A DNA stretch of 43,939 nucleotides from Clostridia bacterium (GTDB lineage Bacteria; Bacillota; Clostridia; Christensenellales; Aristaeellaceae), in NCBI GenBank assembly GCA_017473345.1, contig JAFULL010000049.1, positions 1 through 43,939 of the forward strand, written 5' to 3'. A model generated the notes under the pieces. It had not been told where the DNA came from, searched no databases, and saw nothing but the letters and a program-made list of their open reading frames with translations. The number at the start of each line of letters is the position of its first letter. Position 1 is the first letter of the stretch. A program made the translations under genes and the position numbers. Positions 1-6,751 of this stretch are shown in pieces.

Positions 1-458
1 ACGAAGCCAGCGATGCTGCTCTGCAGGCTGCCAACCAAGCGGGCCAGCAGCACTTCGCGGCTGGGCATTTCGGCCAGCGCCTTGATCTGATCCATGGACA
101 TCACGTCACGGCCCAGCAGGCCGGCCTTGATGGAGATGGCTTCAGTCTTGTTCTTGGTAACGAAGTCGTTGATGATCTTCGCGGGGCTCACGGGATCGTT
201 CATGCCAAAGGCGAACGCAGAGGGGCCGTTCAGCACCTCGTCCAGGCCCTCGATGTTCAGCTCGGCCAGAGCACGACGCACCAGAGTGTTCTTCAGAACG
301 CAGTAGTCAACGCCGTTGGCACGGAACTGGGCACGCAGACCAGTCACCTGTTCCACGGTCAGGCCGTTGTAGTTGACGATCATCACGCTCTGCGCATCCT
401 GAAACTTCTTCACGATGTCGCTAACGACCTGCTTTTTCAGCTCGAGATTCTTGCTCAT
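1..458 (-). CDS. rplJ: 50S ribosomal protein L10, C-terminus cut by window edge
   Basis: L10 forms the base of the ribosomal stalk and carries the L7/L12 dimers. The reverse-strand product begins MSKNLELKKQVVSDIVKKFQ and contains SVMIVNYNGLTVEQVTGLR and YCVLKNTLVRRAL, all characteristic of L10. About 152 codons are present; the family is about 165-175 aa, so only the last part is missing. The ATG at 458 follows an AAGGAGGTG ribosome-binding site (spacing about 8). It sits behind an L10 leader and a strong promoter. rplL is expected next, outside the window. Confidence 0.97.
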   Translation of the reverse strand, partial: MSKNLELKKQVVSDIVKKFQDAQSVMIVNYNGLTVEQVTGLRAQFRANGVDYCVLKNTLVRRALAELNIEGLDEVLNGPSAFAFGMNDPVSPAKIINDFVTKNKTEAISIKAGLLGRDVMSMDQIKALAEMPSREVLLARLVGSLQSSIAGF

Positions 459-474
459 TGGGGGTTGCACCTCC

Positions 475-628
475 TTCTTGAAAATCTGCGATTCCAAAAA
501 GAAAACCCTTGCAGGCGCAAGGGCGAACTAGTCGCAGGGGAGGTTTCTCCCGCCTTACACCTCGGCGGGAACATTTTAAGGCTGCTTTCGCACCCGACCC
601 GCTGTCTTCGGCATAGGTTTCCAAAGAA
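475..628 (-). promoter_or_regulatory. L10 (rplJ) mRNA leader, autoregulatory
   Basis: The transcribed region between the promoter and rplJ reads, on the minus strand, CCGAAGACAGCGGG, then TTAAAATGTTCCCGCCGAGG, then a GC-rich stem around GGCGGGAGAAACCTCCC and a CCCTTGCGCCTGCAAGGG hairpin. The CCGAAGACAGC...CCGCCGAGG pairing is the hallmark of the Firmicutes L10 leader, the binding site through which L10-L7/L12 represses its own operon. This explains the roughly 300 bases without a gene between rplJ and the first SASP gene. Edges are approximate. Confidence 0.85.
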
Positions 629-637
629 TCGTGTATT

Positions 638-665
638 ATTATATCCATATTCTTTGTTTTGTCAA
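638..665 (-). promoter_or_regulatory. Sigma-A promoter of rplJ operon
   Basis: On the minus strand TTGACA (665-660) is followed by a 16-bp spacer and TATAAT (643-638). Both hexamers are perfect consensus. Transcription would start near 631 and run through the L10 leader. Confidence 0.85.
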
Positions 666-713
666 GCACTTTTGGTGTGTTTTTTCAAACTTTCCAAGAA
701 AACATTTGGCAGC

Positions 714-741
714 GTATTTTTGCCCCGGCAGACTCACAATA
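714..741 (+). promoter_or_regulatory. Possible sigma-G-type promoter of first SASP gene
   Basis: GTATT (714-718) and CACAATA (735-741), 16 bp apart, resemble the forespore sigma-G pattern (GHATR and CATNHTA). SASP genes are normally sigma-G dependent. The match is imperfect, so this is inference from position and gene type. Confidence 0.35.
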
Positions 742-773
742 GCGTTGAATCCATTCGAGGAGGTGAACGACGC

Positions 774-1007
774 ATGCAGAATCAGCAGGGTCAGTCTGGC
801 GGCAACAGCAGCTCCAGCCGTCCTGAGGTGCCCGAGGCAAAGCAGGCGCTCAACAACATGAAATATGAGATCGCCCGTGAACTTGGCATCAACCTCAAGC
901 AGGGCTACAACGGCGACCTGACTGCCAGGGAAAACGGCTATGTGGGCGGCTATATGGTCAAGCGCCTGATTGAGCAGGCCGAACGTCAGATGAGCGGCCA
1001 GCAGTAA
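774..1007 (+). CDS. Small acid-soluble spore protein, alpha/beta type (copy 1)
   Basis: 77-aa protein of the alpha/beta SASP family, which coats and protects DNA in the dormant spore and is degraded at germination by the GPR protease. Seen: a Gln/Ser-rich N-terminus, PEAKQALNNMKYEIARELGI containing the GPR cleavage region (EIARE), and the second conserved block LKQGYNGDLTARENGYVGGY followed by MVKRLIE. The ATG at 774 follows AGGAGGTGA; an upstream in-frame extension lacks a better start and overlaps the divergent rplJ leader. A near-identical paralogue follows 24 nt downstream, so the two are probably co-transcribed. Direct evidence of a spore-forming host. Confidence 0.96.
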   Translation: MQNQQGQSGGNSSSSRPEVPEAKQALNNMKYEIARELGINLKQGYNGDLTARENGYVGGYMVKRLIEQAERQMSGQQ

Positions 1008-1031
1008 GAATTTTGATGAGGTGAAGGAAAT

Positions 1032-1265
1032 ATGTATCAGAATCAGCAGAACAGCACTTCCTCCAGCAACCGCGCCATGGTGCCCGAAGCCAAGCAGGCG
1101 CTCAACAACATGAAGTATGAGATCGCCAGCGAGCTGGGCATCAACCTCAAGCAGGGCTATAATGGCGACCTGCCCAGTCGCCAGGCCGGTTATATCGGCG
1201 GCTATATGGTCAAGCGCCTGATCGAAAACGCTGAACGCGCCATGAGCAACGGCACGCAGCAGTAA
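1032..1265 (+). CDS. Small acid-soluble spore protein, alpha/beta type (copy 2)
   Basis: 77 aa, tandem paralogue of the preceding SASP. Residues from PEAKQALNNMKYEIASELGI through MVKRLIE align almost without change; differences concentrate in the N-terminal Gln/Asn/Ser tail and the C-terminal AMSNGTQQ tail. The GPR site reads KYEIASELGI. A GAGGTGAAGG ribosome-binding site lies before the ATG. A strong terminator follows at 1282. Function as for copy 1: forespore DNA protection. Confidence 0.96.
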   Translation: MYQNQQNSTSSSNRAMVPEAKQALNNMKYEIASELGINLKQGYNGDLPSRQAGYIGGYMVKRLIENAERAMSNGTQQ

Positions 1266-1281
1266 CATCTGAAAAACAAGG

Positions 1282-1314
1282 GAGACGGCTGCGGTTTGCA
1301 GCCGTCTCTTTTGT
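1282..1314 (+). terminator. Rho-independent terminator of SASP pair
   Basis: GAGACGGCTGC (1282-1292), loop GGTTT, GCAGCCGTCTC (1298-1308), then TTTTG. A perfect 11-bp stem just after the second SASP stop codon. Confidence 0.9.
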
Positions 1315-1411
1315 GTCTTTTTTTGGTTGATGCGGCAGGAAAGCGGCGGATGCGGCACGAAATGACTACTCTATATTTTCGACTTTTTTCGAAAGGCAGG
1401 CACAGAAGACC

Positions 1412-2155
1412 ATGAATCTGTATCCTATGATCGGTATCGCCGGAAGCATCAATAAAGACGAAGACAGCCATTCTGTTCCGCGCTCCTATATGCGTGCGCT
1501 TCGCAACAGCGGCGCCATTCCCGTTATGCTTTCCTATGATATGGAGGGCGAAGCACTGGAAAGCTGCCTGGACCGTCTGGACGGCATTCTGCTGGCAGGC
1601 GGCAACGACGTGGACCCTGCACTGTACGGCGAAGCACCTGTGCAGGCGCTGGGCGAGGTCAACCCGCCGCGCGATGCGTTTGAGATGCGGCTGGTTCATG
1701 CGGCGGTTGCACGCAAAATGCCCATCTTTGGCATTTGCCGCGGCATTCAGAGCCTGAATGTCGCCCTCGGCGGCAAGCTGTGGCAGGATCTGCCCAGCCA
1801 GTTCCGCACAGCTGACGGTCAGCCGCCCATTTTGCACAGCCAGACGGCGCGCGGCTATCATCAGACCCACAGCGTGACGGCTGTGGAGGGCACCATGCTG
1901 CATACGATCGAAAAGGATCTTTGCTTCCGCGTCAATTCCTTCCACCATGAGGCTGTGTGGGTGCCTGCGCCCGGTATGCGTGTGTGCGCCTATGCCCAGG
2001 ACGGTGTGATCGAGGCTATTGAACACACAGAGCTGCCGTTCTGCATGGGCGTGCAGTGGCATCCCGAACTGTTCTTTGACCGTGACGTGCATTCCAGCGT
2101 GTTGTTTGACAGCTTTGTGGCCGCTGCCGGGAAGTATCAGCAGGCCAAGGCGTAA
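1412..2155 (+). CDS. Gamma-glutamyl-gamma-aminobutyrate hydrolase family protein (peptidase C26, PuuD-like)
   Basis: 247-aa class-I glutamine amidotransferase-like hydrolase. Family members split gamma-glutamyl amides such as gamma-Glu-GABA in putrescine breakdown; the substrate here is unknown. Seen: N-terminal IGIAGS, the segment GILLAGGNDVDPALYGE, nucleophile elbow GICRGIQ with Cys109, and the catalytic pair His217/Glu219 in GVQWHPE. Length is typical. The start follows a GAAAGGCAGG site. The stop is 15 nt before the next gene (YgjV-like), so the two probably form a small operon. No other putrescine genes are nearby, so a putrescine role is not supported by context. Confidence 0.88.
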   Translation: MNLYPMIGIAGSINKDEDSHSVPRSYMRALRNSGAIPVMLSYDMEGEALESCLDRLDGILLAGGNDVDPALYGEAPVQALGEVNPPRDAFEMRLVHAAVARKMPIFGICRGIQSLNVALGGKLWQDLPSQFRTADGQPPILHSQTARGYHQTHSVTAVEGTMLHTIEKDLCFRVNSFHHEAVWVPAPGMRVCAYAQDGVIEAIEHTELPFCMGVQWHPELFFDRDVHSSVLFDSFVAAAGKYQQAKA

Positions 2156-2170
2156 GAAAGGCGGTTCACA

Positions 2171-2689
2171 TTGAACTGGATGGAACTTTTAGGTCAGCTG
2201 ATGGGGCTGATTGCTGTCGCGCTGGGTTTTGTGTCTTTTCAGATGCGCACCCAGCGGCAGCTGCTGGCAGTACAGACGGCTACGACGATCGCGTTTTGCA
2301 TTCATTATTATCTGATCGGCGCGACCTCCGGGCTGATGCTGAATCTGCTGGGCATTGTGCGAAACCTTGCCTATTACCATAAGGACAAGCCGCTGTTTTC
2401 CGGTAAAAAATGCCCGATCTTCTTTTCAGTGCTGATGGGTGTGGTGGGACTTTTGTCCTGGCAGGACTGGTATTCCATATTTGTGGTATTGGGACTGATC
2501 ATCAACACGTACTGCCTGTCGTTTGCCAAGCCGCAGAACATCCGCAAAAGCATTCTGATCACCTCGCCCATGGTGCTGATTTATGATGTGTTTGTGCTGT
2601 CTGTCGGCGGGATCGTTTATGAATCCGTAGCGATCCTCTCGGCTGTGATCGGTATTCTGCGCTGCCGAAAAGGAAGTCTTTCGGCTTGA
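2171..2689 (+). CDS. YgjV family inner-membrane protein (TTG start)
   Basis: 172-aa polytopic membrane protein of the YgjV/Imp family (function unknown). Seen: about five hydrophobic helices, an N-terminal segment LGFVSFQMRTQRQLL and then ATTIAFCIHYYLIGA, a pattern recurrent in this family. The TTG at 2171 lies 6 nt after GAAAGGCGG; the first ATG at 2180 would leave 15 nt, so TTG is preferred. It follows the C26 hydrolase closely and shares its orientation. No catalytic motif is visible. Confidence 0.75.
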   Translation: MNWMELLGQLMGLIAVALGFVSFQMRTQRQLLAVQTATTIAFCIHYYLIGATSGLMLNLLGIVRNLAYYHKDKPLFSGKKCPIFFSVLMGVVGLLSWQDWYSIFVVLGLIINTYCLSFAKPQNIRKSILITSPMVLIYDVFVLSVGGIVYESVAILSAVIGILRCRKGSLSA

Positions 2690-2713
2690 TTCGATTTTTC
2701 TTTCATAAAATGA

Positions 2714-2742
2714 TTGACAAAGCCCCCAAAGTGCGTTATAAT
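2714..2742 (+). promoter_or_regulatory. Perfect sigma-A promoter of tRNA-Trp
   Basis: TTGACA (2714-2719), 17-bp spacer, TATAAT (2737-2742). Transcription would start around 2749, only a few bases before the tRNA. Confidence 0.92.
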
Positions 2743-2755
2743 CCGTTTTGTGCTT

Positions 2756-2829
2756 AGGGGCATGGTGTAATGGTAACACGTGGGTCTCCAAAACCTTTGT
2801 TGAGGGTTCGAATCCTTCTGCCCCTGCCA
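2756..2829 (+). tRNA. tRNA-Trp (anticodon CCA)
   Basis: 74-nt cloverleaf: acceptor AGGGGCA pairs with TGCCCCT, D stem GTGT/ACAC, anticodon loop CTCCAAA with CCA at 2788-2790, T arm GAGGG-TTCGAAT-CCTTC, discriminator G and an encoded CCA end. The anticodon stem is weak: the first pair is U-U and the second G-U. It is a monocistronic unit between its own promoter and a terminator. Confidence 0.95.
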
Positions 2830-2858
2830 AAGTCTCTCAGAAATGAGAGACTTTTTGT
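2829..2858 (+). terminator. Terminator of tRNA-Trp
   Basis: AAAGTCTCTCA, loop GAAA, TGAGAGACTTT, then TTGTTTT. An 11-bp perfect stem beginning at the CCA end of the tRNA. Confidence 0.9.
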
Positions 2859-2910
2859 TTTATTTCCTCGCGCAACACATCCAAAACGATCATCCAACGA
2901 CAGGAGACAA

Positions 2911-3681
2911 ATGATGATGAAAGAATTCTTTGTTTACTTCTTCGGCGCAGGCAGCGAAGTGGAGTTTTCGCTGTTTACCCCCGCACACTTCGCACCCGTC
3001 GTTCTCATGCTTTTCGTCATTTGGCTGATTTATCGCATGCGCGGCAAAATCCGCCTCAGCAAACATGAGGAAAATCTGCGCATGTTTCTTGCCTTTGCCT
3101 TGATCATTTCGGACATGTCCTATTACTGGCGGCTGGTGGGCGCGCCCTGGCTGCAGCCGGGCCCGGTGGAAAATCTGCCCATAGGCGTTTGTACATGGTC
3201 GGTCATTTTCTGCAGCTATATGCTGGTGGGCAAAAAGCAGTTTCTGTTTGACATCTGCTATTTCTGGCTGCTGTCCGGCTCTTTGTTTGCGCTCATCACA
3301 CCGACGCCGCTCACCTATACCGGCATTACCCGTTTCCGCTACTATCAGTTCTGGCTGGAACACACGCTGGGATACATTTCTATTTTCTATATGATTTTTG
3401 TACATGGCATGCGTCCCACAGTCAGATCGGCCATCCGCTCCTATGCAGCGCTTGTGATCATGGCTGTGATCGCTTACTGTGTCAACAGCATGATTCCCGG
3501 CGCCAACTACCTGTATATGGCCAGGCCGGAGGCAGCGCCCTCTGTGCTGGATATTCTGCCTCCCAACTTTGCGCTGCGCCTGATCATTATGGCGGCGGCC
3601 ATCTCCGCCATGTATGTGCTGGCTTATCTTCCGTGGTATTTCAAAGACCGGCGCGCAGTCAAAGCGGCTCGGACGATGTAA
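2911..3681 (+). CDS. TIGR02206/YwaF-family integral membrane protein
   Basis: 256 aa with about seven hydrophobic helices. Seen: a soluble N-terminal stretch FFGAGSEVEFSLFTPAHFAP typical of YwaF-like proteins, then helices such as VVLMLFVIWLIYRM and IFCSYMLVGKKQFLFDICYF, and a C-terminal helix YLPWYFKDR followed by basic residues. The function of the family is unknown. Start: three consecutive ATG codons (2911, 2914, 2917) follow AGGAGA; the first two are equally plausible, and the in-frame extension upstream would run back through the tRNA. A shorter relative lies at 32634-33299. Confidence 0.8.
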   Translation: MMMKEFFVYFFGAGSEVEFSLFTPAHFAPVVLMLFVIWLIYRMRGKIRLSKHEENLRMFLAFALIISDMSYYWRLVGAPWLQPGPVENLPIGVCTWSVIFCSYMLVGKKQFLFDICYFWLLSGSLFALITPTPLTYTGITRFRYYQFWLEHTLGYISIFYMIFVHGMRPTVRSAIRSYAALVIMAVIAYCVNSMIPGANYLYMARPEAAPSVLDILPPNFALRLIIMAAAISAMYVLAYLPWYFKDRRAVKAARTM

Positions 3682-3685
3682 TCCC

Positions 3686-3716
3686 AAACGCAGTTTCTTC
3701 GGAGACTGCGTTTTTC
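3686..3716 (+). terminator. Rho-independent terminator
   Basis: AAACGCAGT (3686-3694) pairs with ACTGCGTTT (3705-3713) around a TTCTTCGG loop, followed by TTC. It lies directly behind the TIGR02206 gene. Confidence 0.75.
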
Positions 3717-3822
3717 AATTGCAGGGGTTTCATTTTTTCAAACAAAATTGCATCTTTCTCCATTTATTCTTGTTGGTGTTGCAGATATAATAAAGGCATA
3801 TCCTTCGCAGGGAGGCTTCTTT

Positions 3823-5793
3823 ATGGTTCAGATCATCTATGACAAGGGCATTCCATTTGTCGATATCAACGGCCAGCGTTTTGATCCGATGGCTTTTCGT
3901 TCGTTCCGCCCACGTCCGGATAATGTGCAGCTTGCATCGCGCACAGGAATCCAGCTCTATCAGATTCTTGTTTCCGGCCTCAACTGCACGCTGGACGTTC
4001 CGTACTCCCTGTACGGAGGCGTATGGAAAGGCGACGGAGAATATGATTTTACTGCTTTTGATGAGCAGTTTGAAATGTTTTGCAGCAATGTGCCCAATGG
4101 TTATTTCAATGTGATGCTGCAGCTGGATACATGCCCATGGTTTGCTGAGAATCATCCGGGCGAGGATGCAGACAGTTACCTGCATTTGGGTGAACTGGTG
4201 CTCAATGAGGACTGGAAGCGCTCCGCTGCGGAGTATCTGAAGGCATTCATCACCTATGCTGAAGAAAAATATGGGGATCGCATCTGGGCGTATTCCATTG
4301 CTGCCGGGCTTTGCAATGAATGGTTTGACCATTCACTGTATGATTTTTCCTTTGATCGTTCCAATACCCGTATGACCAACCTATGGCGAAAGGGAATCGG
4401 AAAGCCCGATGCGCCTGCGCCCACCATCGCCTCCATGGATGCGGGGGATGGCCTGCGTGCGCCAGACAGCGATGACTTCCGCTATCTGACCCTTTCCAAT
4501 GAGCTGCTGAGCGATCTGGTATGCTATTTTGCCCACGAGGTGCAGAGCGTGCTGAAGCACAAGAAGCTGTTTGGTTTGTTCTATGGATATATTCTCATGC
4601 AGGACAATCATCAGGTGTTCTGGAACACCAACGGCTATGAAAAAGTGTGGCGCTCGCCGGATATCGACATGCTGTATTCGCCAGCAGCCTACAGCTATCA
4701 TCGACAGCTGGACAATGTAAGTTCCTGGCAGTACGCAGTGGATTCCATCCGTGCCAACGGCAAGCTGTATCTGCATGAGAACGACCACAGGACGGCATTG
4801 GCGCGTTTCCCGCTGGAAAACGGCGCTGTGATGAAAGACTGCTACAAGACCTTTGAAGAATGGCGCGAGGTGTTCCGCCGCGAACTGGCGTTGGTGATGC
4901 AGAAGCAGTCCGCTTTCTGGTGGTTTGACTTTTTCGGCGGTTATTACAGTGCGCCGGAATACGAAGAAGAACTGAAACTGGAATGCGAGATCTATCATCA
5001 GCTGGCGCAGGGAGAACGGCATTCCAATGCTGAAATCGCGGTGTTTATTGACCCGACATCCATGCTTTGCGCAAAAGAACGCACAAAGCTTTGCTTCGAT
5101 CTGGGCAAGTACTGCATTGACGAACTGCACCGCTGCGGCGCACCGTTCGACCTGTACAACCTGAGCGATCTCAAGCAGCTGGATATGAGCCAATATAAGG
5201 TCTGTATATTTTTGAACGCATATCTTCTGCCGGATGAACTGGTGGAATGCATCGCGCAAAAGCTGAAAGGCAAAACAAAAATCTACCTGCATGCGCCCGG
5301 TTTGTGGGACGGAAAAACGTTCAATTTGGAACGTACGGCCAGCCTGTGCGGCATGAGGATTGTACCGCGCTTAAGCGAAAGTTCCAGAACCAGTTATCTG
5401 GGTACAGAATACAGCTTTTCAGACCATATCGAGCCCCTGTTTCAGGTGGAGGACGATGCGGCTGAAGTACTGGCACGCTACGACGACGGTGCGGTCAGCT
5501 GCGCTCGCAAGGGCGATGTGGTGTATTCCGCTGTTGGTCGCTTGACGTGGCAGCTGTGGCGTGACATTGCCGAAGCTGCAGGCGTGCATATCTGGGACGA
5601 AAACGGCAGCGGTACGGCCATATGCTCGCAGTTTGTGTGCAGCTATACGACCCTGAGGGAAGATTGCGAACTGCACATGAAGGAAGATGGCATCTACCGC
5701 GAAGTTTTCAGCGGTCAGCTTTATGAATGCAGGGACGGATTGCTGCGCTACCATGCCCAAAAAGGTACCACAATGCTTTTTGTAAAAGAATAA
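3823..5793 (+). CDS. Putative glycoside hydrolase, clan GH-A (GH42-like)
   Basis: 656-aa cytoplasmic protein with no signal peptide. The N-terminal ~390 residues resemble a (beta/alpha)8 glycosidase: substrate-barrel strands such as YFNVMLQLDTCPWF, a likely acid/base Glu166 in LCNEWFDHS and a likely nucleophile Glu319 in KLYLHENDHR. Residues ~425-560 (AEIAVFIDPTSM...KVCIFLNAYLLPDELV) resemble the class-I-amidotransferase-like domain that follows the barrel in GH42 beta-galactosidases. Family assignment is inferred from these motifs; the substrate is unknown. ATG at 3823 follows GGGAGG. Its end faces the AraC regulator gene, and a GH2 enzyme lies beyond that, suggesting one carbohydrate-use locus. 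Confidence 0.7.
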   Translation: MVQIIYDKGIPFVDINGQRFDPMAFRSFRPRPDNVQLASRTGIQLYQILVSGLNCTLDVPYSLYGGVWKGDGEYDFTAFDEQFEMFCSNVPNGYFNVMLQLDTCPWFAENHPGEDADSYLHLGELVLNEDWKRSAAEYLKAFITYAEEKYGDRIWAYSIAAGLCNEWFDHSLYDFSFDRSNTRMTNLWRKGIGKPDAPAPTIASMDAGDGLRAPDSDDFRYLTLSNELLSDLVCYFAHEVQSVLKHKKLFGLFYGYILMQDNHQVFWNTNGYEKVWRSPDIDMLYSPAAYSYHRQLDNVSSWQYAVDSIRANGKLYLHENDHRTALARFPLENGAVMKDCYKTFEEWREVFRRELALVMQKQSAFWWFDFFGGYYSAPEYEEELKLECEIYHQLAQGERHSNAEIAVFIDPTSMLCAKERTKLCFDLGKYCIDELHRCGAPFDLYNLSDLKQLDMSQYKVCIFLNAYLLPDELVECIAQKLKGKTKIYLHAPGLWDGKTFNLERTASLCGMRIVPRLSESSRTSYLGTEYSFSDHIEPLFQVEDDAAEVLARYDDGAVSCARKGDVVYSAVGRLTWQLWRDIAEAAGVHIWDENGSGTAICSQFVCSYTTLREDCELHMKEDGIYREVFSGQLYECRDGLLRYHAQKGTTMLFVKE

Positions 5794-5800
5794 GAAATGT

Positions 5801-5830
5801 GAAAAGCATCCTGTATACAGGATGCTTTTC
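5801..5830. terminator. Bidirectional terminator (30-bp perfect palindrome)
   Basis: GAAAAGCATCCTGTA and its exact reverse complement abut at 5815/5816. The hairpin has T-rich flanks in both directions and separates the converging glycosidase and AraC genes. Confidence 0.85.
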
Positions 5831-5832
5831 GT

Positions 5833-6612
5833 TTATCCTCCGTTTTTTGCATACTGCTTGGGCGTTGTGCCGGTCACCTGCTTGAACTGGCGGATGAAAT
5901 GATACACGCTGCTGTAGCCCAGCTGCTCTGAAACAGAGGCGACGGTAGCCCCGCTTTGCAGCAGCATTTTTGCTTTTTCGATGCGGATGAGGATGAGATC
6001 ATGCCTTGGCGATATTCCAAACACCGCTTTGTATACCGCATGCAGACGCGACTGACTCAAATTGACTGCCTGCGCCAGCTCGGGAATGCTCCACGAATGC
6101 CATGGGCTCGACAGGATCCGCGTACGGATCTCGCGCAGATGTTCGGCGGTTTCATAGCGCACATTCGGCTGCATCTGCGGCGTGTTGACGCAGTGGGACA
6201 CCCGAATGAGCATCTCATGCAGCTTGGCCTGCGAAAGCTCACTCCAATAGGGCCTTTGGGCGAAAAACTCATTTTCGAGAAATGCGATGATATCGCTGAT
6301 GCCAGCAGTTTGTGAGACCTGATAGAGTGTGTCAGGTTCAAGGCCATACTGTTTCATCAGCCCATCCATATCACCGGAAATATGAAGCCAGTCATGAAAA
6401 AGCGCTTCCTCAGCCACAAAACCATGAGGGGTACCGGGCGCAAAAACAATAAAGGCGCCTTTTTCCACCGGCAGGACGCGGCCGCCAAAAGCAAGTTGCA
6501 CCGGGGTAAGGAAATGCAGCAGAATGTATTCCGTACTGCCTTCCGGTCGGTTGAGTGAAAAGCCAGCAGGCTCTGCCCAGCGGTGCCGCACACGGTTGAC
6601 AGAAATCTCCAT
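5833..6612 (-). CDS. AraC-family transcriptional regulator
   Basis: 259 aa. The N-terminal ~140 residues form a cupin-like ligand-sensing domain (GRVLPVEKGAFIVFAPGTPH). The C-terminal ~100 residues hold two helix-turn-helix motifs: IPELAQAVNLSQSRLHAVYK and VASVSEQLGYSSVYHFIRQF, ending in the family signature KQVTGTTPKQYAKN. The ATG at 6612 lies 7 nt after AAGGAGG; a TTG at 6618 is only 1 nt from that site and is rejected. It is divergent from the GH2 gene and convergent with the GH42-like gene, so it probably senses a sugar and controls one or both. The inducer is unknown. Confidence 0.92.
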   Translation of the reverse strand: MEISVNRVRHRWAEPAGFSLNRPEGSTEYILLHFLTPVQLAFGGRVLPVEKGAFIVFAPGTPHGFVAEEALFHDWLHISGDMDGLMKQYGLEPDTLYQVSQTAGISDIIAFLENEFFAQRPYWSELSQAKLHEMLIRVSHCVNTPQMQPNVRYETAEHLREIRTRILSSPWHSWSIPELAQAVNLSQSRLHAVYKAVFGISPRHDLILIRIEKAKMLLQSGATVASVSEQLGYSSVYHFIRQFKQVTGTTPKQYAKNGG

Positions 6613-6751
6613 ATACAAACCTCCTTCTGACTTACTTTATCAATGATAATAGAAAATGTCAATTTTTTAATAATTGAAAGACTTGTTTTTGCTGAACATA
6701 AAGGCTATTGTATAAATATATACTCAGCGTTTTCAAAAGGAGGATATGTTG
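6613..6751. promoter_or_regulatory. Divergent control region between araC-type gene and GH2 gene
   Basis: AT-rich 139-bp intergenic region. TTGCTG (6689-6694) and TATAAA (6711-6716), 16 bp apart, form a plausible promoter for the GH2 gene. Just upstream lies an imperfect inverted repeat, TCAATT (6659-6664) and AATTGA (6672-6677), placed suitably for an activator site. AraC proteins usually bind direct repeats, so the protein binding here is uncertain. Confidence 0.5.

Noticed and set aside
465-773. N-terminal extension of the first SASP gene
   Set aside because: The extension overlaps the rplJ leader on the other strand and would add about 100 residues foreign to the 60-80-aa SASP family; ATG 774 has a perfect ribosome site.
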